DNA of 64,000 bases from NCBI GenBank assembly GCA_963697695.1, contig OY969094.1:1860001-1924000 (forward strand), written 5' to 3'. The position numbers and the translations under genes were made by a program. The notes beneath the pieces are model-generated. The model was given only the letters and a program-made list of their open reading frames with translations. It was not told the origin of the DNA and made no database searches. Shown piece by piece: positions 50,021 to 59,304 of the stretch. Source of the stretch: VRUE01 sp963697695 (GTDB lineage Bacteria; Actinomycetota; Thermoleophilia; Solirubrobacterales; 70-9). The stretch's first letter is position 1; every line of letters begins with the position of its first letter.

Positions 50021-50240
50021 GGTTCCACTCCGAAGACCAGTCGATGTGGATCAGCTCGTCGGGGTCGCCGACGATGAAGCCCTCGCGCCGTGGCAGCCGG
50101 TCCCAGATCGACTGCTGCTCCTTTGGCGCAAGGACGAGGGTCTTGCCGTTGCGTTCGATCTCGAGCGGCTGGCCGGTCTCGAGGACCTCGTCGAGCATCC
50201 GGTAGATGTTGGCTCGCAGTTTGGAGGCGGTGACAGCCAA
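50007..50240 (-). CDS. Phd/YefM-like antitoxin
   Basis: 77 residues from a TTG at 50240 with GAGAGGA well spaced upstream. VTASKLRANIYRMLDEVLETGQPLEIERNGKTLVLAP is the Phd/YefM N-terminal fold, and the C-terminal segment ends in an acidic/aromatic IHIDWSSEWNPD toxin-binding tail. Two palindromic sites lie 19-52 bp upstream. Paired with the PIN toxin downstream. Confidence 0.8.
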   Translation of the reverse strand: MAVTASKLRANIYRMLDEVLETGQPLEIERNGKTLVLAPKEQQSIWDRLPRREGFIVGDPDELIHIDWSSEWNPDPS

Positions 50241-50258
50241 AGCAGTCCTCTCAGAAAT

Positions 50259-50292
50259 CGTACGTACGAAGGAAGAGCGAGACGTACGTACG
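50259..50292. promoter_or_regulatory. Twin CGTACGTACG operators of the Phd/PIN module
   Basis: CGTACGTACG occurs at 50259-50268 and again at 50283-50292, each a perfect palindrome; the first extends to TCGTACGTACGA. Centres are 24 bp apart, immediately upstream of the antitoxin's ribosome binding site, as expected for autorepression by a Phd-family dimer. Confidence 0.78.
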
Positions 50293-50435
50293 ATAGCATC
50301 GGGGGCGGGGATCCGGGAGATTTGTTCCTGCAGCGGCATCTGGGGCGACGCTAGCGGCTCGTTTCCGACGTGTGGTGCGCATAACGACTCCAAACTGCAA
50401 CGCGTCAGCGGCACGAATCGGGCAGTCTTCGCGAA

Positions 50436-50903
50436 GTGAGCCGACGCGACCAGATCAAGCTCAGCGAGGAGGAGCTGCTGGAGCTGCTCGAGGGGGAGCG
50501 GGTCGCGGTCGTCTCCAGCCTCGGGCCACGCGGTTGGCCCCACTCGATGCCGATGTGGTTCGTGCCACGCCAGGGCGAGATCTGGATCTGGACCTACGCC
50601 AAGTCGCAGAAGGTGCGCAACCTGGAACGCGATCCGCGGGCGACTGTTCTGGTCGAGACCGGGCACGAGTACGGCGAGCTGCGCGGGGCCTCGATCGAGG
50701 CCGAGGCTGAGATCCATAGCGACCTGGACACCGTGGTGGGTTTTGCCGAAGAGCTGACGCTGCGCTATGCGGAGGGGATCTCCTCGGTCGAGGGAGATGC
50801 CAAGGCAGCGCTGGAAGCGCAGGCGCCAAAGCGGGTCGCGATCCACTTCAAGCCGGTCCGAATCGCGAGCTGGGATCACCGCAAGTTGGGCGGGTCCTAC
50901 TGA
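50436..50903 (+). CDS. Pyridoxamine-5'-phosphate-oxidase-fold (FMN/F420-binding) protein
   Basis: 155 residues, GTG start. Split-barrel fold: RVAVVSSLGPRGWPHSMPMWFVP, IWIWTYAKSQKVRNLERDPRATVLVE, and a C-terminal strand RVAIHFKPVRIASWDHRKL. Members bind FMN, F420 or heme and reduce small molecules; cofactor and substrate cannot be chosen here. Confidence 0.82.
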   Translation: MSRRDQIKLSEEELLELLEGERVAVVSSLGPRGWPHSMPMWFVPRQGEIWIWTYAKSQKVRNLERDPRATVLVETGHEYGELRGASIEAEAEIHSDLDTVVGFAEELTLRYAEGISSVEGDAKAALEAQAPKRVAIHFKPVRIASWDHRKLGGSY

Positions 50904-50988
50904 GTCGTTAACTTTCCCGCGATCCGGACGCCGCTTTGGCGTGTTAGGAAGTGACCCGCACCGCGCGCCAACCGAGAACCGCACCGAG

Positions 50989-52098
50989 TTGAGACACGCC
51001 AAGAAGACGATCTTGCTGCTGGCCTTTGTGGCCACCCTTGCCGCCCCCGCTATGGCGCAGGCACTGCCGAGGACCTTCTTCGGCATCGCGCCGCAGACGA
51101 TCCTCACCGACACCGACGCCGCCTACATGAAAGCGGGCCGGATCGGCAGCGTGCGCTGGCCGTTCAACTGGTCGACCGTGCAGCCGACGCTGAAGGGCGG
51201 CTACGACTGGAGCAGCATCGATCCGGCCGTCGCGGCGGCCGCACGGCGGGGGCTGACGATCCTGCCCTTCATCTACGGCACCCCGCGCTGGGTCGCCCCC
51301 AAGGTGACGACGATGCCGATCGACAGCGCCCGCGCTAGGAACGCCTGGCTGACCTTCGTCAAAGCGGCGGTGAAACGCTACGGGCCGGAAGGCGAATTCT
51401 GGGCCCTGCATGCCCCTGCGGTCGCCGGGATCAACTACGTACCGGCGGTTCCGCGGCCGATGCCGATCCGCACCTGGCAGGTCTGGAACGAGGCGAACTT
51501 CTTCTACTTCGCCTACCCGGTCTCGCCGGCCCGCTACTCGCGCCTGCTCAAGCTCACCCAGCCGGTGATCAAGAGCGCCGACCCCAGCGCCAAAGTGATC
51601 CTCTCAGGCCTCTTCGGTAACCCAGACGAGGAAGGAAGGCGCGGCCGCGACGCGACCGATTTCCTCGCCGCCCTCTATCGCGTGCCCGGAATCGAGCGCT
51701 ACTTCGACGCGGTCGCCCTGCACCCCTACGCCTTCCACGTCGACGACCTGGAAGAACTGACCGAGGGGATCCGCGAAGTAATCGTCGACAACCGAGACTT
51801 CAGCTCCTCCCTCTACATCACCGAGATGGGCTGGGGATCTCAGAACGATCCCCACATCGTCGCCTTCGAGCAGGGCATCAGGGGCCAGGCACGCGAACTG
51901 CGCAAGTCCTACACCTACCTGATCGGCAACCGCCACCGGCTCAACCTCAAGGGCACCTACTGGTTCTCCTGGAAGGACGTTCCCGGTGCCTGCAACTTCT
52001 GCGACTCGGTCGGCCTCTTCCACGCCGGCGATCGCTTGAAGCCGAAGCCTGCCTGGCGTGCCTTCGTCGCCCTGACCGGCGGCCGCGCTCGACCTTAA
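50989..52098 (+). CDS. Secreted GH-A clan glycosidase (GH39/GH5-like)
   Basis: 369 residues from TTG 50989: signal peptide TILLLAFVATLAAPAMAQA followed by a TIM-barrel domain. The acid/base Glu is in TWQVWNEANFF and the nucleophile Glu in YITEMGWGS, with LHPYAFH and KGTYWFSWKD around them, as in clan GH-A. Likely acts on surface or environmental polysaccharide. Converges with the large glycosyltransferase gene (4-nt overlap), so it may be linked to the glycan locus. Confidence 0.78.
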   Translation: MRHAKKTILLLAFVATLAAPAMAQALPRTFFGIAPQTILTDTDAAYMKAGRIGSVRWPFNWSTVQPTLKGGYDWSSIDPAVAAAARRGLTILPFIYGTPRWVAPKVTTMPIDSARARNAWLTFVKAAVKRYGPEGEFWALHAPAVAGINYVPAVPRPMPIRTWQVWNEANFFYFAYPVSPARYSRLLKLTQPVIKSADPSAKVILSGLFGNPDEEGRRGRDATDFLAALYRVPGIERYFDAVALHPYAFHVDDLEELTEGIREVIVDNRDFSSSLYITEMGWGSQNDPHIVAFEQGIRGQARELRKSYTYLIGNRHRLNLKGTYWFSWKDVPGACNFCDSVGLFHAGDRLKPKPAWRAFVALTGGRARP

Positions 52099-55000
52099 GC
52101 GTTGCGTTCCGGGGCGACCGCGACCACCGCGTACTCGCCGGCACTGAGACGATCGGCCTCCCAGTCGCCGCTGCCGAGTGGGAAGAAGACGTCCGCCGAG
52201 CCGAAGCGGGCCAGCTGGCAGAGCGCCAGCATGGTCTCGGGGAAGAGCGGCTGCCGGTGGCTCGGGTCGACCCAGAAGGACTTGAGCGCCGCCGGCGAGT
52301 GAGGGTTGACCGTCTCGGCGATGAAGAGGCCGCCGGGGCGTAGCCGGGCGAGGCTGAGCTCGAGCAGGCGCTGCAGCTCCTCCCGGTCGAGGTGCTCGAT
52401 CACCTGGGCGCTGAAGACGGTCCCGAGCGAGTCGGCATTGCTGCCCTCGAGACGGTCGAGGAGGTTCGCCTGCTCGACCTGGTGCCCCTTCTCCCGGCAG
52501 CGCTCGACCATGCCGGGATCGAGGTCGACGCCGTGGGACTCGATTCCCCGCTCCTCCAGCAGGTCGAGGAACTCGCCGCGCCCGCATCCCGCGTCGAGCA
52601 CCGGAGCGAAGCCGGCGACAAGGTCGAGGTAGACCTTCTGGCGCTCGCGGATCATCTTCTCGGGGCCGCGGAAGAGGTCCTCGAAGCCGCGGTAGCCATC
52701 CACCTCGTCGTCGGGGCCGGCGCTAAAGCCGATCACCTCCCCTAGCAGAGGATGAGTCCTCTGTGAGAAGCGGTCATCGGCCATGTAGGGCGTCGCATTT
52801 GCTGCCTGCACCGCCTCGGCGGTTGCCTCGGCCCGCGCCCTCAGGGCGGCGAGCTCGGTCTCGAGATGGGTCGCGGACCGCTCCTGGCTCGTTCGCAGGG
52901 CATCGACGAAGGTGCGGTCCCGCTCGAAGGTGGCGTCGACGTTGTCGGAGATGCCCTGGAGCTCCGTCTCGACCGAGGAGAGCTTTGCCGCCAGCGCTTT
53001 CGCCTCGGCCTGCAGCGATTCCGTCCGCTTGGCGTCTTCGGCCTCGAGGGCGCGCTGGTCCTCCTGCAGCCGCTCTGCGCGCTTCTTCAGTTCCCGCTGC
53101 AGCCGTTGCGTCTGCTCTCCCAGGTCCTTCTCCAGCCGCTGTCCCTGCTCCTCCAGGTCGTGCTGCTGCTCCCCGAGCTCGCTCCAGCGCTCCCGCTCCT
53201 CCTTTGTCTTCGCTTCGATCGCCGCAATTCGCCCTCTCACCACGTCGACGTCGTCTTCGAGGCGCCGGCGTATCTCCGCCTCCCCTCGAGCCGCGCGTCC
53301 CTCGACCTGGCCCAGCCTTGCGCTCAGCTCGTCGATCGCCGCAGCGGTGCTGATGTCGATGCGCTGCTGGTGCGAGGCGTAGGGGCGCAGGAGGCGCATG
53401 TAGAGACGCTTGGCGAAGGCGCGGAAGCGGCCCGATCCTCGCCGCGGCGGCGGTTCGCCGAAGCGAAGCAGGTGGTGCAGTTGCGCCCTGCCGGAGGCGG
53501 GATCCCCCTCCGGGACGATCTCGCCTGCGTCGAGACGGATCAGCGCGGCGCTTCTGTCTTCGGCGGTCCCACTCTCGTCCTCGTCCGAGCCGGCTGGGCT
53601 CTCGAAACGCGCCAGGACCCGCGCCCGCCTCACTTCGGCGATTCTTGCCTCGAGCAGCTCCCCGGCTGCCCGGGGCGAGTGCGTGCGGCGGATGTCCTCG
53701 CCCGCCCGGCGCCCTCGCTCAGCGGCAAGCTCCGGCTCACCGTAGACCTCGGCCATCAGCTCGGCGGCGTGCTCGATGTCCGGCTCGGCCCACTCGCCTG
53801 CGGCCGGGTATGGATCCGCGCCCGGACCGATCTTCGCCATCGAGTGCTCGACCAGGTAGCTGTTCTCCGCCGTCATGAAGTCGAGGTTGCCCGAGTAGGC
53901 GGTGGCGATCACCGGCCGCTCGAAATACATCGCCTCGGCCATCGTCAGGCCGAGACCCTCGGAGCGGTGCAGCGAGACGTAGCAGTCGCAGCTCTGGATC
54001 ATCGCGTTCTTGACCGCGGGGTCGAGCGTCTCGCCGACCAGATGGACGTCGGGATGCTCGGCGGCGGCCTTCTCCAGGGCTTCGGCCTCAGCGGGAAAAA
54101 GCTCCCCGGAGACCGACTTGATCACGAGCGAGGTTCCCGATCCCGGCTCGAAGGCGCGGCTGAAAGCGTCGACGATCCCGAGGGGGTTCTTCCGCTTGAA
54201 GACGCTGCGGTGGTCGAAGACGAAGAGGAAGCAGAAACCCTCCGGCATGCCGAGCTCGTCCCGGCTGAGCTTCGCCGGCGGGGTGGGCGCAACCGGAATT
54301 CGCACCGTGGCGACCGGCACCGGCGCCAGCGTCCGGATCGCTTCGGCGACGTGCTCGGAGGCGGCCCAGACTTCGTCGACGTGATCGAAGGAGTCGCGCC
54401 AGCGCTCGGGGAACCGAGAGACCTCCCAGAACCAGAGCCCCGCCGTATGGCGGTCCTCGAAGGGCTGCGGCCCGGCGGCGCCGGCGAGCTCCGGAAGCAT
54501 GTCGGCGTTGACGCAGACCAGGTTGAACTCGAAGGGGAGGTCGCGCTCGTCAAGGCCACCCAATGCCTTCGGCATCTTTGCCGCCTCGACCGGCACGTCG
54601 ATCTCCGCCGCCGGCACCTCACAGGCTTCGAGCGCCGAGCGGACCTGGCGGGCCGCCTCGCCCACACCGAGCTCGGACTCCAGGTAGCCGAAGAGGTTCA
54701 CGCCCGGCGCCGCGCGGGTGGGCCGGGCGCGGCCGGCGCCGTTGGCCTTGGCTGCGGGCGGGAGAAGCGGCTCGGGAATGCCCAGCTCCGCGGCGTGCTC
54801 ATGCATCCAGCGGGCGAAGGCCTGGCGGTCGGCGCCCTCGATGTCCGGGAAGGCCTGGCGCAGGTCCGCCCTGGAGTCGCGGACGGCGTGGGCATAGCGT
54901 GTGGCACCGCCGTTGGAACCCGGTACCTCGGTCAGGTAGTCGGTGAACCGCTTGGCCCCGCGGCCCGAGAAGACCGAGTGCTTGAGCGCGCCGTCCTCGA

Positions 55001-55940
55001 CTGCCTGCCGGTGCAGCCGCCGGGCCGGGCCGTCGAGCCTGATGCCGTTGGGAAGCGAGTCCCACCCGTACGGCCACGTCCTGGTCTCCTCGTAGCCGCT
55101 CGCCAGCAACCGGTCCGCGTACTCCGAGCAGATCTGGGAGAGGGCGGGAGAGCGAGCAACGTCGATGCGGTTCTGGTGGCGGCTCAGCTCGCGTGGCCTG
55201 CGGGGGTCGAAGCCGCTGAAGTGGAAGAAGCGAAGGGGCTGTCCATCGGCCAGGTAGCCGTCCCCGCCCTGCTCGAACTTCCGCGCCGGCAGGTTCCAGT
55301 AGGCGATGTTGTAGCCCGGATCGCGGAGGACGAAGAGGCCGGGCCAGAGTCCCGGAACCAGGTCGATCCAGCGCTGGTCGACGAAGTGCCCGCGCTCGGG
55401 GTCGACCACGCAATGGCGCTCCAGCCGCTCCGACCACCAGTCGAGCAGCGAGCTCGCCGTCTCGCCGGCGCCGAGCGAGATGAAGCCGAGGTTGTAGGTG
55501 CCGGCGATCAGGATGTCCTCTTCGCTTGGCCTGAGGCCGTCACGCGGCAGCGGTGCCGTGAAGTGCGGCGTGAGGACGATCTCGTGCTCCTTCGCTTTCC
55601 GGTGGATCTCCGCCAGCGAGCCGGCGATCCAGATATCCGGGTCGAGGTAGGTGACCGTCTCCGCCCCGGGCCGCCCCAGCAGGTGGCGGAGGAACCAGGG
55701 CTTGACCGCAGTGGAGAACTCGACGACGTCGTAGGAGGCGGCCATCTGCTCGGGGTCCGGCAGGCCGATCTCGTCGACGCCGACCAGCTCGAAAGGCTCC
55801 CCGGCCGGGTCGAGGTAATCCTCGAAATCGTCGATGACGAGGACGCTGCAGCGGCCCTCGGGTTCGACCGTCTGGAAGGACTCGGCGAGGACCCGCGCAT
55901 GGGCCACGTAGTTCTTGGCGATAATGGTGCAGATGTTCAA
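52095..55940 (-). CDS. Multidomain GT-GT-coiled coil-methyltransferase protein
   Basis: 1281 residues from TTG 55940 (GGGAGAGG just upstream). Residues 1-~330: glycosyltransferase-like domain with YLDPDIW (98-104). ~410-780: GT4-type domain with FVFDHRSVFKRKNPLGIVDAF, LHRSEGLGLTMAEAMYFERPV. ~860-1050: long Glu/Gln/Arg-rich coiled coil. ~1090-1281: SAM-dependent methyltransferase (VLDAGCGRGEFLDLL, FSAQVIEHLDREEL). The coiled coil next to a methyltransferase recalls WbdD, which caps glycans and measures chain length; here both glycosyltransferases are in the same chain. Role in surface glycan synthesis is inferred. Confidence 0.82.
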   Translation of the reverse strand: MNICTIIAKNYVAHARVLAESFQTVEPEGRCSVLVIDDFEDYLDPAGEPFELVGVDEIGLPDPEQMAASYDVVEFSTAVKPWFLRHLLGRPGAETVTYLDPDIWIAGSLAEIHRKAKEHEIVLTPHFTAPLPRDGLRPSEEDILIAGTYNLGFISLGAGETASSLLDWWSERLERHCVVDPERGHFVDQRWIDLVPGLWPGLFVLRDPGYNIAYWNLPARKFEQGGDGYLADGQPLRFFHFSGFDPRRPRELSRHQNRIDVARSPALSQICSEYADRLLASGYEETRTWPYGWDSLPNGIRLDGPARRLHRQAVEDGALKHSVFSGRGAKRFTDYLTEVPGSNGGATRYAHAVRDSRADLRQAFPDIEGADRQAFARWMHEHAAELGIPEPLLPPAAKANGAGRARPTRAAPGVNLFGYLESELGVGEAARQVRSALEACEVPAAEIDVPVEAAKMPKALGGLDERDLPFEFNLVCVNADMLPELAGAAGPQPFEDRHTAGLWFWEVSRFPERWRDSFDHVDEVWAASEHVAEAIRTLAPVPVATVRIPVAPTPPAKLSRDELGMPEGFCFLFVFDHRSVFKRKNPLGIVDAFSRAFEPGSGTSLVIKSVSGELFPAEAEALEKAAAEHPDVHLVGETLDPAVKNAMIQSCDCYVSLHRSEGLGLTMAEAMYFERPVIATAYSGNLDFMTAENSYLVEHSMAKIGPGADPYPAAGEWAEPDIEHAAELMAEVYGEPELAAERGRRAGEDIRRTHSPRAAGELLEARIAEVRRARVLARFESPAGSDEDESGTAEDRSAALIRLDAGEIVPEGDPASGRAQLHHLLRFGEPPPRRGSGRFRAFAKRLYMRLLRPYASHQQRIDISTAAAIDELSARLGQVEGRAARGEAEIRRRLEDDVDVVRGRIAAIEAKTKEERERWSELGEQQHDLEEQGQRLEKDLGEQTQRLQRELKKRAERLQEDQRALEAEDAKRTESLQAEAKALAAKLSSVETELQGISDNVDATFERDRTFVDALRTSQERSATHLETELAALRARAEATAEAVQAANATPYMADDRFSQRTHPLLGEVIGFSAGPDDEVDGYRGFEDLFRGPEKMIRERQKVYLDLVAGFAPVLDAGCGRGEFLDLLEERGIESHGVDLDPGMVERCREKGHQVEQANLLDRLEGSNADSLGTVFSAQVIEHLDREELQRLLELSLARLRPGGLFIAETVNPHSPAALKSFWVDPSHRQPLFPETMLALCQLARFGSADVFFPLGSGDWEADRLSAGEYAVVAVAPERNA

Positions 55941-55967
55941 GTCGACCTCTCCCGCTCCGCGGGCATC

Positions 55968-56723
55968 ATGACCGACGGAGCGGCCCGAGCACAGGAGCTG
56001 GTCGACTCGGTCGGGTCCTGGTACCACCGGATCGAAGTCGCCCCCGGCCTGGTGACGCCGGGCGTAAACGATTCGCAGCTCGTGCTCAGGGCTCTCAACC
56101 TACCTGCCGATCTCTCCGGCCTGCGGGTATTGGACATAGGTACCCGTGACGGCTTCTTCGCATTCGAGTGCGAGCGGCGCGGAGCCGAGGTGGTCGCCGT
56201 CGATTACATGCCCCCCGAGGAGACCGGCTTTCCGGTCGCTCGCGAGCTGCTCGGCTCGAACGTCGAGTTCACTCAGGAGAACGTCTATGAGCTCTCCCAC
56301 GAGCGCTACGGAGAGTTCGACCTCGTCCTCTTCCTCGGCGTCCTGTACCACCTGCGGGACCCGATGCTGGCGCTGGACAGCATCTGGAACGTGGCCCGGG
56401 GGCGCCTGATCGTCGAGACGCAGATCATCGACGATGCCCTGCTGACCGCCGAGGGCGAGTTCAAGCGGCTGGCCGACATCGATCCCGAGCTGGGGTCGAT
56501 GCCGCTGATGCAGTTCTATCCGGGCGCCACTCTCAACGAAGACGCGACCTGCGTCTGGGCGCCCAACGAAGCCTGCCTCGACGCGATGCTGGAGGAGACG
56601 GGGTTCGCGGTCGAGTCCCAGTTGCGCATCGGCCAGCGCGGCATTGCCTTCGCAACCTGGACCGATGACGCCGAGCGGGCCTACTGGCGGCGGCGCGATC
56701 GCACCGTGGGGAGGCTCGATTGA
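55968..56723 (+). CDS. SAM-dependent methyltransferase (CmoB/DUF1698-like)
   Basis: 251 residues. WYHRIEVAPGLVTPGVNDSQ, VLDIGTRDGFFAFECERRGAEVVAVD (SAM motif I), FDLVLFLGVLYHLRDPMLAL. This resembles the methyltransferase/carboxymethyltransferase fold of CmoB. Within the glycan cluster it more likely modifies a sugar or a lipid-linked glycan than tRNA. Divergent from the megaprotein, 27 nt apart, and coupled to the next gene. Confidence 0.82.
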   Translation: MTDGAARAQELVDSVGSWYHRIEVAPGLVTPGVNDSQLVLRALNLPADLSGLRVLDIGTRDGFFAFECERRGAEVVAVDYMPPEETGFPVARELLGSNVEFTQENVYELSHERYGEFDLVLFLGVLYHLRDPMLALDSIWNVARGRLIVETQIIDDALLTAEGEFKRLADIDPELGSMPLMQFYPGATLNEDATCVWAPNEACLDAMLEETGFAVESQLRIGQRGIAFATWTDDAERAYWRRRDRTVGRLD

Positions 56724-57496
56724 CGCCGGAGCTGCCGCTCCCGCCTCTGGAGATGAGGGAAGTGGTCGGCCCGACCGACCCCGCTGCCTTCGACAATCCC
56801 GCCGGCGAGCCGGTCTTCCCCGACCTGCCCGACGCGGCCTACGACTCGGTCTTCGATTTCGGCTGCGGCTGCGGTCGCCTTGCCCGGCAGCTGATCCAGC
56901 AACAGCCCCGCCCGCGCCGCTACCACGGCATCGACCTTCATCCGGAGATGATCGAGTGGTGTCAGCAGAACCTCGCCGCCGGTGCCCCTGGCTTCTCCTT
57001 CAGTCACCACGACGTTCTCTATCCGGAGTGGAATCCCGGCGAGGGCAAGCCAGACATCGCACCCTTCCCGGTGGAGGACGGCTCCTGCACGTTGGCGATC
57101 GCCTACTCCGTCTTCACCCACCTGGTCCAGGCGCACGCCGAGTACTACCTGCGGGAGGTGGCGAGGATCCTGGCGCCCGGCGGCTTCTTCGAAGCGACCT
57201 GGTTTCTCTTCGACAAGCAGCTCTTCCCGATGATGCAGGACTTCCAGAACGCTCTCTACATCAACGACGTCAACCCGGCCAACGCGGTGATCTTCGACCG
57301 CGCCTGGCTCGTCGATTCGGCACGGGAGAACGGGCTGGCGATTCTCGCCGCCGAGCCGCCGAGCGTGCGCGGCTACCACTGGCTGGTGCGGATGGGCCCC
57401 GGCGAGGGCGGCCTGACCCTGGACGAGTTTCCCGAGGATGCCGCACCGGTGTCGATCGAGGGCACCCGCGCGGCGGTCGCGCCCGGCAGCGGCTGA
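56720..57496 (+). CDS. SAM-dependent methyltransferase (type 11-like)
   Basis: 258 residues from TTG 56720, overlapping the upstream stop (TTGA). SVFDFGCGCGRLARQLIQQQ (motif I with a Cys-rich GCGCG), YHGIDLHPEMIEWC, LAIAYSVFTHLVQAHAEYYL and RILAPGGFFEATWF. Common in surface-polysaccharide clusters. The target sugar is unknown. Confidence 0.85.
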   Translation: MTPELPLPPLEMREVVGPTDPAAFDNPAGEPVFPDLPDAAYDSVFDFGCGCGRLARQLIQQQPRPRRYHGIDLHPEMIEWCQQNLAAGAPGFSFSHHDVLYPEWNPGEGKPDIAPFPVEDGSCTLAIAYSVFTHLVQAHAEYYLREVARILAPGGFFEATWFLFDKQLFPMMQDFQNALYINDVNPANAVIFDRAWLVDSARENGLAILAAEPPSVRGYHWLVRMGPGEGGLTLDEFPEDAAPVSIEGTRAAVAPGSG

Positions 57497-57502
57497 GGCC
57501 GT

Positions 57503-58018
57503 TCAGCCCGACGAAGCGCGAGCTTCCTCTTTTTGCATCTGCTGAACCAGCAGCTCGAGGAATCGCACGGGTGCGATCTTCCAGCTCCCGTCCTCGCGTT
57601 CGACCTGGATCGTAACCCGGCGAGGCGGCGCTTTCGGTTTCTTCCAGCCGATCGCGACGGCCGCCTGTTTTCCGTTCTTCTTCACCGACGCGATCTTCAC
57701 TGTGCCATCCAGTTGTCCAGCGACGAAGTTGAACTGGCCGGCGAGGTTCGGCAGGGTCGGCGGATCGGTGTAGAGCATGCGTGCGAGCTCAGGGTCGTTC
57801 AGCTGGACCGCCCGCCACCATTCCAGCGTCGTGCGCTGCGGCGAGCCGGCCTCGTAGCGTTGTACTTGCGCATTCGACACCGGCAACGAGAGGTTGGACT
57901 TGCTCGTCTGGGTCTCTGTCGAGCCGGTCGAGCTGTCGTCGTCGCCGCAACCCTGAGCGAGCAGCAACGCGACCAGCGCCAGGACCGCGAGGACTACGGA
58001 TAGACGTCCACTCCTCAT
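57503..58018 (-). CDS. Lipoprotein of unknown function
   Basis: 171 residues. A signal peptide with lipobox LLAQGC is followed by a Ser/Thr-rich linker and a ~110-residue NTF2-like-looking domain (TTLEWWRAVQLNDPELARMLY ... GSWKIAPVRFLELLV). Surface-anchored; function unknown. Situated between methyltransferase and glycosyltransferase genes on the opposite strand. Confidence 0.75.
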   Translation of the reverse strand: MRSGRLSVVLAVLALVALLLAQGCGDDDSSTGSTETQTSKSNLSLPVSNAQVQRYEAGSPQRTTLEWWRAVQLNDPELARMLYTDPPTLPNLAGQFNFVAGQLDGTVKIASVKKNGKQAAVAIGWKKPKAPPRRVTIQVEREDGSWKIAPVRFLELLVQQMQKEEARASSG

Positions 58019-58065
58019 CGGCGGCGGAGACTACTGAGTACTCCCCTGCGTATGCTCAGGACGGG

Positions 58066-59304
58066 ATGATGGATGGCAGACGTATATGCGTGGTCGTTCA
58101 CTATGAGGGAGTGAGCGGCGCGGCGCGCTCGCTGCCCGATCGTCTCGGAGAGCTGAGGGACGCCACGATCGAATTCCTCGTGCCGGGCCCGGGTCCAGCC
58201 GAACGCGGGCTCGCGCCCCTCGGGCAGGTGCACCAGCTGCGCTTCTCGGCCCTGACCTTCCCCGGCGGTTCCACTGCCGCGCCGAGCCACCTGCTCAACC
58301 TGGTTGGCCAAGTGCGTCTGTTCCGCGAACACTTTCGCCGCACCCGTCCGGACCTCATCGTCGTCACGTCGATGATGGTGCCCACGGCGACCCTGGCGGC
58401 GCGGCTCGAGAGGATCCCGGCCCTGGTCCACGCCTCAGAGCTGCTCAATGCCGAACGGTTGCCTTCGGCTACGAAGCGAGCCGTTGCACGAGGCCTGATG
58501 GCGGGCACCTCGGCGTGGGCGACGATGGCGGTTGCCTGCTCGGATCTGGCCGGCGCCCAGCTCGATCGTTCCCGTCTGCGTGTCGAGACCCTCTACCCGC
58601 CGATCTCAGATCCTGGCGAGGAAGGCGATAGGGACGGGTTTCGCCGCGATCACGGGATTCAGCCCGGCGACGTCTGCGTGGCGATGGCCGGCAACGTAAC
58701 GCGGGGCAGGGGACAGGACCTGCTGCTGCGAGCGATGCCGTTAGTGCGCGCCCGTGTTCCGCAGGCGCGCTGCCTGATCGCAGGCGAGCCGTTCGAGAGG
58801 GAGCGAGACCTCGCCTACCGCGAGCGCTTGACGAACCTCTGCGGGGAGCTCGAGATCGAGCAGGCTGTCGATTTTGTCGGTGTAGTCGATCGCGTGGCCG
58901 ACTTCTACGCAGCTGCCGACGTCGTCGTCAACCCGGCCCGAATCCCCGAGTCGTTCGGACGGGTCGCCTGCGAGGCGCTTGCCGCTGGTCGCCCGGTGGT
59001 GGCGACGAGGGTCGGGGCGGTGCCCGAGGTGCTCCGTCACCGTCGCACTGCCCTGCTGGTCGAGCCGGATGCTCCCGACGAGTTTGCGGCAGCGGTGATC
59101 GAGCTGATCGAGAACCGCCGCCTCGCAACCGAGCTGGTCGAGGCCGGCCGCGAAGATGTGCTGCGACGGTTCGCTCCAGATCTCGTGGCGGCACGGTTCA
59201 GGCGTCTGGCCGAAGAAACGCTGACTGGCGAACGGATTCCGGATACGGCCGAATCAGCCCAGCCGGCGGCGGGTTCTCCCCATCCCGCTGAGGCACCGTT
59301 CTGA
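58066..59304 (+). CDS. GT4-family glycosyltransferase
   Basis: 412 residues. GT-B fold: N-terminal VVVHYEGVSGAARSLPDRL, C-terminal VAMAGNVTRGRGQDLLLRAMPL, DVVVNPARIPESFGRVACEALAAGRPVVATRVGAVPEV with the E-x7-E donor-site motif. ATG 58066 or 58069 (AGGA upstream). Stop overlaps the sulfotransferase ATG (TGATG). Confidence 0.9.
   Translation: MMDGRRICVVVHYEGVSGAARSLPDRLGELRDATIEFLVPGPGPAERGLAPLGQVHQLRFSALTFPGGSTAAPSHLLNLVGQVRLFREHFRRTRPDLIVVTSMMVPTATLAARLERIPALVHASELLNAERLPSATKRAVARGLMAGTSAWATMAVACSDLAGAQLDRSRLRVETLYPPISDPGEEGDRDGFRRDHGIQPGDVCVAMAGNVTRGRGQDLLLRAMPLVRARVPQARCLIAGEPFERERDLAYRERLTNLCGELEIEQAVDFVGVVDRVADFYAAADVVVNPARIPESFGRVACEALAAGRPVVATRVGAVPEVLRHRRTALLVEPDAPDEFAAAVIELIENRRLATELVEAGREDVLRRFAPDLVAARFRRLAEETLTGERIPDTAESAQPAAGSPHPAEAPF

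Noticed and set aside
52866..55967. Very long open frame on the plus strand opposite the megaprotein gene
   Set aside because: It is a high-GC antisense shadow rich in Arg/Leu/Asp with no domain content. The real plus-strand gene starts at ATG 55968 in the same frame.
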